Assembly: GCA_905215805.1 (NCBI GenBank)
Contig: CAJMRL010000031.1
Location: 1-20,645, forward strand
Direction: 5' to 3'
Length of the DNA stretch: 20,645 bases
Origin: an uncultured bacterium
Lineage (GTDB): Bacteria; Bacillota; Clostridia; UBA1381
Each line of letters starts with the position of its first letter. Position 1 is the stretch's first letter. A program made the translations under genes and the position numbers. Positions 14,456 to 20,645 of this stretch are shown one piece after another. The notes under the pieces were generated by a model. It was not told where the DNA came from. It worked only from the letters and a program-made list of their open reading frames with translations, and did no database searches.

Positions 14456-14484
14456 ATTTTATCATACAATAATGCTAAAGTCAA
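14456..14484 (-). promoter_or_regulatory. promoter of the DUF4160-DUF2442 operon
   Basis: Read on the minus strand: TTGACT (14479-14484), a 17-bp spacer, TAAAAT (14456-14461). The predicted start lies a few bases before AGGAGG, giving a leader of about 20 bases and supporting a start codon near 14429 rather than at 14390. Confidence 0.75.
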
Positions 14485-14604
14485 TACTGGTTTTGTATAT
14501 ATCACATAATTTTATACAGAAAAATTATTCTTGCTTTTCCTATATATATATATACATAATTAAATAAAACAGCATAAAAAAGCTGGAATTGACAGAAATT
14601 TTTA

Positions 14605-14633
14605 TTTACAGCTGAGGATGCTTATGGTATAAT
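14605..14633 (+). promoter_or_regulatory. promoter of the LRR protein gene
   Basis: TTTACA (14605-14610), a 17-bp spacer and TATAAT (14628-14633) place the start of transcription near 14640. That is at the 5' end of the structured leader. The stretch from 14485 to 14604 contains a short AT dinucleotide run (about 14541-14554) and no gene. Confidence 0.75.
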
Positions 14634-14636
14634 GTA

Positions 14637-14790
14637 ATTGCGACATAGGTCTGAATATTTTAATCGTTGGTTTATATTCGATAAAAACGTAGGCTTGATT
14701 TGTCATACCGGTGAGTAATGAACTATGCCGCAATAGGAGTCATGGCTGCATTTTTGTGCGCGGCTGCACAAATGCGGCTGCGCATTTTTT
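14637..14790 (+). promoter_or_regulatory. candidate structured 5' leader / RNA switch, class not recognised
   Basis: ATTGCG (14637-14642) pairs with CGCAAT (14729-14734) and CATAG (14644-14648) with CTATG (14723-14727). This closing helix encloses about 74 bases and starts at the predicted 5' end of the RNA. Inside it, GAATAT/ATATTC (14653-14658/14674-14679) can form another stem. Then GGCTGCAT (14744-14751) and TTGTGC (14754-14759) pair with GCACAA and ATGCGGCT (14766-14779). The latter overlaps one arm of a terminator stem (14770-14790). Such exclusive folding is the layout of a transcriptional riboswitch. It matches none of the well-known classes I can recall (TPP, SAM, c-di-GMP-I/II, purine, glycine, ydaO, fluoride). 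Confidence 0.5.
14770..14790 (+). terminator. leader terminator before the LRR gene
   Basis: AAATGCG (14770-14776) pairs with CGCATTT (14781-14787) around GCTG, followed by a T-run ending at 14790. It lies between the promoter and the RBS, so it would act as a regulated attenuator. Confidence 0.55.
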
Positions 14791-14821
14791 AATATCTTAC
14801 AAAGAAAGAGGGTAATGCATA

Positions 14822-17800
14822 ATGAAAAAAAGGATAATCAGTGCTGTAATGGCTCTTGCGATGATGGCAACAGTGAGCACACCTTTGTCCGCTTCGGCAA
14901 CGGAGACGTCAGCTGAAACAACAGAGCCTGTGGTGACTTTGGCGGAAACAGGCACATATGGTGAGTTGGAGTATGAGGTGAACAGTGACGGCACAATAAC
15001 AATTGCAAGTAGCAATTTGCTTGCGACATCTGTTGTCATTCCAAATGAAATAAATGGTAGGTCTGTGACGAGCATTGGTGATGGTGCGTTCGCGAACTGC
15101 TACGATCTGACAAGCATAAGCATACCGAACGGCGTGACGAGCATTGGTACAAGTGCATTTTATGATTGTGACAACCTAACAAACATAAATCTGCCGGAAA
15201 GCCTAATTAACATTGGTAAATATGCATTCGAGCTGTGCAGCAGCTTAACGAGCATAAGCCTTCCTGACAATTTGATTATCATTGATGATGGGGTGTTTAG
15301 TAGATGTGCAAACTTGACAAACATAAACCTGCCCGACAACTTGACGAGTATTGGTGATTATGCATTCGGTGGGTATTGTGATAATTTAACAAGTATAAGT
15401 CTGCCCTGCAGTGTGACTAGCATCGGCGTCCAGGCGTTTAGTAGCACCAGCCTGACCGATGTATATTACAACGGAACAGAGATGCAATGGAATGCAATCA
15501 ATATAGGAGATGATAACTATGGTCTCACCAATGCCACGATCCACTTCAACAGCACCGGACCTGCACCGTCAAACTACACTTCCTCCCAGCGCCCGCATCT
15601 TTGGCTAAAATCCAATGCCGTTGACGGTACATACCTGGGCATTGGGCAAACGTATCAGTCCGGCATACAAGCATATCCTCTGACCGCGTATCCGACAAGC
15701 GGTGTAACATGGCATACCACTGACCCTCAGGTCGTATCAGTTTCACAAAACGGTTTGATAACCGGCATTACGGAGGGCAATGCGAATATATACGCAACGA
15801 CAGCGGACGGTGTGACCTCTGACGCGATGAAGGTGGTCGTGACAGATCTTAGCAGATTTTCAAATACCGCGACCGCAACGGATAAGGTGAGCAAAATAGG
15901 ATTCGGAAGCAATTACGAATGGATAATGAAAAATGAAAATTTTATGTATTGGCAGGCGTGGCTTAATAACGACAGCAGCGCCTTGAAGTATGCTTTTCAA
16001 AACTATTTGTGCGCGCCCCTGTTCGATCTGAGCGAATTTAAGAATCTGTACAGCGGAGCATGCAGTGTTCAGAGAGCTAAGGAGATACTTTTCAGCTTTA
16101 TATCAAATACATATGACGACACCTTTAACACTGTCAAAACTGATCTCTCGTATAAGATTGGCAAGAAAGCGGCAGGCACGCTCGCCGCTTATTTGGATGA
16201 TACCATCGGAGGTGAATACGGTGCGAGGCTTGAGTCGCTTGGTGAAAAAAATATAATAGCCGCATTTGAAAATAAAAGCTTTGGCGAGGGTGTGGATACG
16301 TTAGCGGCATATTTTGAGCCCGACAACCCCGATAAGCTCGGCGATGTTATAAGACAGTGGGCGGCTGCGGACACAATCAATGAATGCTTCTCAGCGCTCT
16401 CTAAGGTCATTGACTTCAGAAACACCGTATCCTCGATAGGCAATGAGATAGCCGATGTCGAGATCGCAGCACAGACCGATGGGCTGTATTGTGATCTGCT
16501 TGATTATCTGGCCTCAGACTGCATAGACGCGAATGTTCGCAGGGCGGCATCAGAGATAAGAGCGGAAATGGATAGGACATTAGGACAAAATCTTGCATAC
16601 CTTGCCTCTTCCGCTGTTGCATCGAAATCACTTGACGCCGCAGCGGAGTGGGCATTTGGCAATGCTTTTAAAAATATAAGCGGAAGCAATTTTATAATAA
16701 AGCTCGGCGCCGACATGGGTATATTTGTTTCAAACGAGCTGCTCCATGCGAGCGATACTCTCAAATGTGCCGACAATATCAGACTCCTTTCATATATCTC
16801 GGTCGCTATTACTTCACGAACGGCCGAACTATATACAAGATTTATCAATGAAACGGATCCGGTCATAAAGGAGAAATATGCTCAGGATGTGCTTGGATAT
16901 TACAATATCTTGATCGATGCCAGAATTGCGGGCGAGGAAAACTATTATAATACCTACAAATGGAATCCTGCAAACTGGGATATGATAAGAAAAATATTCG
17001 GAATAGAAAGCACAGATCATGCAGGATGGTATTCATCAACAATAGCCGCGTTGTCAGCTGCAAGAAATAATCCAGAGGCGCAGAGGAAACAGATCGTATA
17101 CACGTCGACCGTAACGGACGGAGATACACAGCTTGCCGCTGCGAATACTATGACTTTGGGCACACCGTATGCACCTGACGAATTTTATGCTTTGTTCAGT
17201 GACAAGGGATTGGCCGACGCAGTATTATACTCGCTTGGTACGGACAGCGAAGCTCCCGATTGGAATATTGTCACTTATGAAGCGGTCGACAGGCTCGAAA
17301 CGCTATTCTGTGCGGACGATCGCATGATAAGCAGCCTTGACGGAATATCGAATTTAAAAGCACTTAGATATATAGATCTGTCAAATCAGTCTGTACGTGA
17401 TATTCCGGATGAGATCACGGAGCTTGAAGCCTTGGAGGGTATAAATCTGTTCAATAACGGCTTTACCGAATATCCCGATGTATTAAACGGTGTTCCTAAT
17501 TTGAAATTTGTCGGCATGGGATATAATCTGCTTACGGAATACCCGACTGTGAATACAGGTGTTGCGATTGACGTGACCGGGAATCTGCTCGATACATCCG
17601 CTTATACAGCGCAAAGATATCTTTACTGCGATATGCCGGTGATATATGATACATCGGAGAATATATATGAAAAGATAAAATTAAAGGATATATATGGAAC
17701 AGAATATAGATATAACGGCGATAATCTGTTTGCGGACGGTGTTCCGTTATACGATGCAAATCTTTACGGATGCGAAAATGTGGTTTTATCTGTAAATAAC

Positions 17801-18778
17801 AGCCTTAATGCAAATGCCAATATAACACTTATAGTAGATGAAAGGGAGAGCATACCGTATACAGAAGAAACATTTACAGCCGCGTTCCCTGATGAGACTC
17901 TTAGAAACTCAGTGCTTTCGGAACTTGGAATGGATACCGGATTAATTGATTATGAAGCTGTTACAGATGCTAAATTAGCTGCGATCTCGTCATTGTCAGC
18001 TGATGGTGTATCGGATATAACAGGAATTGAGCTTTTAAAGGGACTCAATGAACTGACATTGAAGAATGCGGGATTTACCCAAATACCGCCTCAAATAATA
18101 TCTTTGGGAAATTTGCAGACGCTTGACTTAAGCGGTTCAGATATAGAGACGCTTAACGGAGCTGAAAATTTAACGGAGCTTCTAAGTCTCAATATATCCG
18201 AGTGTGCAAATTTACATGATATTGAAGCAATAAAGAGCATTCCACATATTGAGAGCTTGTATGCGGACGGACTGGGCATTAGCGATATTTTAGCTGCAAT
18301 TTCAGATGTTCAGAGTATAAGAGAACTTTCTGTGAAAGGGAATCACATTGAAAACATCGTACCTATATTAAATCGTGAGTTCGATTATTTGAATATCAGC
18401 GGTAATTATATTGATACTGAGACTTTTGAAACAACATGTTTGCCAACTCTGATCACAAACTGTAAAAGTCTTTTATATCTTCCTCAGTATGATAATATAG
18501 CCAATGTGGAGATGTCGGAAAATAATATGATAAATGTCGTCCTTGAAAATAACAGCGGCACGATTTTCGAAGATTTTACATTAGTGACAGCTGTATACAG
18601 AGATAGTATTTGTACGGCGATCAATATAAATGAGATTGATTTGTTAAATATTGATGAAAAATTCACAATACAAACTGAAATCACAGCTCAAACGGAAGAT
18701 GCTGTAAAATGCTTCATATGGCAGGATATGATCAGCATGATGCCGTATTGCAGAGCATATACAAAAACAATATTTTGA
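14822..18778 (+). CDS. large secreted LRR protein with BspA-type and internalin-like repeats and a BIG2 domain
   Basis: The product has 1318 residues, and GAGGGT at 14808-14813 lies 8 bases before the ATG. Signal peptide 1-26 (ends SASA). BspA-type LRRs (LRR_5) at about 80-245 have TSIGxxAFxxCxxLTSIxLP units of 23-24 residues. A bacterial Ig-like BIG2 domain lies at about 258-342 (VTWHTTDPQVVSVSQNGLIT). A long mostly helical region without recognised family spans about 345-770. Then come two copies of a module that begins with F-x-x-x-F-x-D-x-x-L-x-x-x-V-L-x-x-LG and runs into internalin-like LRRs (about 785-915 and 1030-1215). The C-terminal Ig-like domain includes VKCFIWQDMISMMPYC, a pattern seen at the ends of many clostridial secreted proteins. 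No SLH or LPXTG anchor is seen. It is probably a surface adhesin or host/glycan-binding protein. Confidence 0.88.
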   Translation: MKKRIISAVMALAMMATVSTPLSASATETSAETTEPVVTLAETGTYGELEYEVNSDGTITIASSNLLATSVVIPNEINGRSVTSIGDGAFANCYDLTSISIPNGVTSIGTSAFYDCDNLTNINLPESLINIGKYAFELCSSLTSISLPDNLIIIDDGVFSRCANLTNINLPDNLTSIGDYAFGGYCDNLTSISLPCSVTSIGVQAFSSTSLTDVYYNGTEMQWNAINIGDDNYGLTNATIHFNSTGPAPSNYTSSQRPHLWLKSNAVDGTYLGIGQTYQSGIQAYPLTAYPTSGVTWHTTDPQVVSVSQNGLITGITEGNANIYATTADGVTSDAMKVVVTDLSRFSNTATATDKVSKIGFGSNYEWIMKNENFMYWQAWLNNDSSALKYAFQNYLCAPLFDLSEFKNLYSGACSVQRAKEILFSFISNTYDDTFNTVKTDLSYKIGKKAAGTLAAYLDDTIGGEYGARLESLGEKNIIAAFENKSFGEGVDTLAAYFEPDNPDKLGDVIRQWAAADTINECFSALSKVIDFRNTVSSIGNEIADVEIAAQTDGLYCDLLDYLASDCIDANVRRAASEIRAEMDRTLGQNLAYLASSAVASKSLDAAAEWAFGNAFKNISGSNFIIKLGADMGIFVSNELLHASDTLKCADNIRLLSYISVAITSRTAELYTRFINETDPVIKEKYAQDVLGYYNILIDARIAGEENYYNTYKWNPANWDMIRKIFGIESTDHAGWYSSTIAALSAARNNPEAQRKQIVYTSTVTDGDTQLAAANTMTLGTPYAPDEFYALFSDKGLADAVLYSLGTDSEAPDWNIVTYEAVDRLETLFCADDRMISSLDGISNLKALRYIDLSNQSVRDIPDEITELEALEGINLFNNGFTEYPDVLNGVPNLKFVGMGYNLLTEYPTVNTGVAIDVTGNLLDTSAYTAQRYLYCDMPVIYDTSENIYEKIKLKDIYGTEYRYNGDNLFADGVPLYDANLYGCENVVLSVNNSLNANANITLIVDERESIPYTEETFTAAFPDETLRNSVLSELGMDTGLIDYEAVTDAKLAAISSLSADGVSDITGIELLKGLNELTLKNAGFTQIPPQIISLGNLQTLDLSGSDIETLNGAENLTELLSLNISECANLHDIEAIKSIPHIESLYADGLGISDILAAISDVQSIRELSVKGNHIENIVPILNREFDYLNISGNYIDTETFETTCLPTLITNCKSLLYLPQYDNIANVEMSENNMINVVLENNSGTIFEDFTLVTAVYRDSICTAININEIDLLNIDEKFTIQTEITAQTEDAVKCFIWQDMISMMPYCRAYTKTIF

Positions 18779-18782
18779 AACA

Positions 18783-18821
18783 AACAGAGTGTTGATTTAT
18801 ATAAAGGGTCGACACTCTGTT
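18783..18821 (+). terminator. terminator-like hairpin of the LRR gene
   Basis: AACAGAGTGTTGA (18783-18795) pairs with TCGACACTCTGTT (18809-18821), 13 bp with one G-U, starting 5 bases after the stop. No clean U-run follows (AAATTTGG). Confidence 0.65.
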
Positions 18822-18887
18822 AAATTTGGATTTAACAAGCCGATTACATATATGCCTAATGACCACGGTATTCCACTAAACGCAAGC

Positions 18888-18930
18888 GAAAGGGGGCATA
18901 TCGCAAATTTACCGCGATATGCCCCCTTTC
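18888..18930. terminator. perfect 17-bp inverted repeat between convergent genes
   Basis: GAAAGGGGGCATATCGC (18888-18904) and its exact complement (18914-18930) enclose a 9-base loop. It lies between the LRR gene and thiC, which converge, so it likely blocks transcription in both directions. U-tracts on either side are short. The bases 18822-18887 and 18931-19004 show no gene. Confidence 0.65.
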
Positions 18931-19004
18931 TGCACCCTGTCAGACAGCCTGTCACACAATATTAGCTATACTGTCTTATTACGGGCTCCCGATATCCGCT
19001 TTTT

Positions 19005-20309
19005 TTATTTCACATCAACATCCTTACCGGAAAGGATAGTATTCATCGTTCTTGCCGCGCACATCTTTCCGCACATAGAGCAGGTGTGCTTTTCCTCCGG
19101 CGGAAGCTCGTTATAATAGCGTATCGGCTTCTCCGGCTCGATAGCATATTCAAACATCTCGTCCCAGCATACGCGTCTTCTTGCATCGGACATCTTATTG
19201 TCAATATCCCTTGCTCCGGGAATTCCCTTTGCGATATCACCCGCATGAGCCGCGATCTTTGCAGCCACTATACCTTCTTTTACATCATCCGCATTAGGAA
19301 GTCTTAAATGCTCTGCCGGCGTTACATAGCATAAGAAATCCGCTCCGTTCGCCGCCGCAATCGCTCCGCCTATAGCAGAAGTGATGTGGTCGTATCCCGG
19401 CGCAATATCCGTTACCAGCGGTCCCAAAACATAGAACGGCGCATTGTGGCAGAGCTTTTTCTCAAGCTTCATATTAGCTGCAATTTCATCTATTGACATA
19501 TGTCCCGGTCCCTCTATCATTACCTGAACATTCTTTTCCCATGCTCTCTTCGTAAGTATGCCAAGCTCAACAAGCTCAGTGATCTGCGAAGCGTCTGTTG
19601 AATCGTATGTAGAGCCGGGACGGCATGCGTCTCCCAGGCTTATAGTAACATCATACTTAGCGAGTATATCCAAAACATCGTCATAATACTCATACCACGG
19701 ATTCTCGTTGCCGGTCATCTCCATCCAAGCATATATAAGCGAACCGCCGCGCGATACTATATTTGTAAGTCTGCCGCCGCTTTCCTTGAATATTGAGGCT
19801 GTACGTCTGTTTATTCCGGCATGGATCGTCATAAAGTCAACGCCCTCTTTTGCATGCGCCTCTATTACCTCAAGAAATTCCTTTGCCGTTATATCCTTAA
19901 GCTCCTTATCGAGATAACCCACCGCATCATACATAGGCACTGTGCCTATCATTGCAGGGCAAGTATCTATAAGCTTCTGACGGAATTCATGTGTTTTTCC
20001 GTAGCAGCTCAAATCCATTATTGCCTCTGCCTTCATCTTTACAGCCATATTTACCTTTTCCATTTCAATGCTGTAATCTGTGCAGTCCTTGGAGATACCG
20101 AGGTTTACGTTTATTTTTGTCTTCAAGCCTTCGCCCACGCCCTCGGGGTCTATGCACTTGTGATTTTTATTGCACGGAATCGCAACCGATCCTCTTGCTA
20201 CTCTTTCTCTCAATATCTCCGGGTCAATATTTTCTTTCTGCGCCACTTTTTTCATTTCCGGTGTGATTATACCTTTTTTGGCAGCGTCCATTTGAGTTGT
20301 GTATTCCAT
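19005..20309 (-). CDS. thiC: phosphomethylpyrimidine synthase
   Basis: ThiC is a cytosolic radical-SAM enzyme that rearranges aminoimidazole ribotide into hydroxymethylpyrimidine phosphate for thiamine synthesis. The product has 434 residues, the short form usual in Clostridia. Family hallmarks: GSVAIPCNKNH, VNLGISKDC, DLSCYGKTHEFRQKLI, MTIHAGINR, SRGGSL, SLGDACRPGS, MIEGPGHMSIDEI, APFYVLGPLVTDIAPGYDHI and CYVTPAEHLRLP. The C-terminal cluster-binding Cys residues are 410, 413 and 417 (CSMCGKMC), that is C-x2-C-x3-C, one residue shorter than the C-x2-C-x4-C of the E. coli type. I believe this short spacing is common in clostridial ThiC. AAAGGAAA lies 6 bases upstream of the ATG. It is regulated by an upstream TPP riboswitch. 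Confidence 0.97.
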   Translation of the reverse strand: MEYTTQMDAAKKGIITPEMKKVAQKENIDPEILRERVARGSVAIPCNKNHKCIDPEGVGEGLKTKINVNLGISKDCTDYSIEMEKVNMAVKMKAEAIMDLSCYGKTHEFRQKLIDTCPAMIGTVPMYDAVGYLDKELKDITAKEFLEVIEAHAKEGVDFMTIHAGINRRTASIFKESGGRLTNIVSRGGSLIYAWMEMTGNENPWYEYYDDVLDILAKYDVTISLGDACRPGSTYDSTDASQITELVELGILTKRAWEKNVQVMIEGPGHMSIDEIAANMKLEKKLCHNAPFYVLGPLVTDIAPGYDHITSAIGGAIAAANGADFLCYVTPAEHLRLPNADDVKEGIVAAKIAAHAGDIAKGIPGARDIDNKMSDARRRVCWDEMFEYAIEPEKPIRYYNELPPEEKHTCSMCGKMCAARTMNTILSGKDVDVK

Positions 20310-20330
20310 AGATATTTCCTTTCTTTACGC

Positions 20331-20367
20331 ATAAAAAATACGCGCTGTTCTAAATATACAGGCGCGC
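20331..20367 (-). terminator. riboswitch-controlled terminator of thiC
   Basis: On the minus strand CGCGCCTGT (20358-20366) pairs with ACAGCGCG (20341-20348) with one bulged C, and the RNA then reads UAUUUUUUAU. The stem shares ACAGC with a competing antiterminator pairing (see the riboswitch). Confidence 0.85.
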
Positions 20368-20371
20368 AAAA

Positions 20372-20456
20372 AACAGCTTCTCCCGCCCCCGGCATTATCC
20401 GCAACGGTACAATGGGTCGAGGCAAAGCCTCCTCTCAGCAATTCGCTCCCCTGTAT
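20372..20456 (-). promoter_or_regulatory. TPP riboswitch (THI element)
   Basis: The minus strand carries the conserved TPP aptamer: GGGGAGC, then CTGAGAGG, GACCC and GGATAATGCCGG. Its P1 helix is short (ACAG at 20451-20454 with CTGT). The 3' strand of P1 belongs to GCTGTT (read from 20377 to 20372), which can instead pair with AACAGC (20349-20344). The likely logic: with TPP bound, P1 forms, AACAGC is free to build the terminator and thiC is off. Without TPP, GCTGTT/AACAGC forms and transcription continues. Confidence 0.95.
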
Positions 20457-20478
20457 GATCTTATTCTCTGTTATTTAT

Positions 20479-20507
20479 ATTATATCATACCAATAGGCAA
20501 TTGTCAA
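20479..20507 (-). promoter_or_regulatory. consensus promoter of thiC
   Basis: On the minus strand, TTGACA (20502-20507), 17-bp spacer, TATAAT (20479-20484): a perfect sigma-A consensus. It is about 25 bases before the aptamer. Confidence 0.9.
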
Positions 20508-20572
20508 TCATAATTTAAATATCCGTATAGATATATAAAAGTCATTTTTTGTATATCCATTTTAAATTTTGC

Positions 20573-20601
20573 TTGATTTTATTATTCTATTATGATAAAA
20601 C
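20573..20601 (+). promoter_or_regulatory. possible promoter for a gene beyond the right edge
   Basis: TTGATT (20573-20578), 17-bp spacer, TAAAAC (20596-20601) read rightwards, divergent from thiC. It is similar in style to the promoter at 4837 (GCTTGA before the spacer, GATAAAA at the -10). No coding sequence is seen before the window ends. The remaining bases from 20508 are A+T-rich. Confidence 0.4.
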
Positions 20602-20645
20602 CCGAGTTTGCCACTTGAGAAAAGAAAAATCCCGCATTATCATAC

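Noticed and set aside
14541..14554. TATATATATATATA tract as microsatellite or origin element
   Set aside because: It is short, isolated and upstream of the mapped promoter. No DnaA boxes or iterons are nearby.
18852..18965. Short plus-strand frame (about 37 codons, starts MPNDHGIPLN) between the LRR gene and thiC
   Set aside because: It has no ribosome-binding site and runs through a perfect terminator hairpin, so it is most likely chance.
19821..20513. 230-codon plus-strand open frame opposite thiC
   Set aside because: It is antisense to a clear ThiC and its riboswitch, has no homologous features, and its Cys/His-rich composition is typical of a shadow frame.

Overview
The window looks like a chromosomal segment of a low- to mid-GC Gram-positive anaerobe of the class Clostridia, probably from the gut. 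The clues are strong Shine-Dalgarno sites, consensus sigma-A type promoters, a short clostridial-type ThiC under a TPP riboswitch, and large secreted proteins carrying SLH, InlB-type, BspA-type LRR and Ig-like modules. A Monoglobus- or Oscillospirales-like host is only a guess. No phage, transposase, CRISPR array, tRNA or rRNA gene was seen.

Layout. (1) 150-3314 is a cell-surface gene: signal peptide, beta-helix, Ig-like repeats, InlB repeat and three SLH domains. It is broken by two in-frame stop codons. (2) 3492-4691 is coaBC, for coenzyme A synthesis. (3) 4966-8919 is a second very large secreted-protein gene, broken by one in-frame stop. A 61-residue acidic small protein follows it (8948-9133). 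(4) 9402-13793 is an envelope module: a secreted protein, an ABC ATPase, an ABC-2 permease, a sensor kinase and a response regulator. The last four genes are tightly packed or overlapping. (5) On the minus strand, 13903-14429 holds a DUF4160/DUF2442 pair with its own promoter. (6) 14822-18778 is a 1318-residue secreted LRR protein. Its leader folds into a candidate RNA switch. (7) On the minus strand, 19005-20507 is thiC with promoter, TPP riboswitch and terminator.

How the parts work together. Three large secreted proteins suggest a cell that invests heavily in surface adhesion or polysaccharide binding. The ABC/two-component module is of the type that senses and resists envelope-active peptides. 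CoaBC and ThiC are housekeeping cofactor enzymes.

The least expected signals are four. Three in-frame stop codons lie in two otherwise intact surface genes, and all three fit loss of a Trp codon. The promoter-proximal leader of the LRR gene is structured and has competing terminator and antiterminator hairpins. The DUF4160 gene probably starts at ATT. CoaBC has Asn where the CoaC active-site Cys is expected. TAG is not used as a natural stop by any of the 13 terminating genes in the window (7 TAA, 6 TGA), but it occurs twice inside the interrupted genes.
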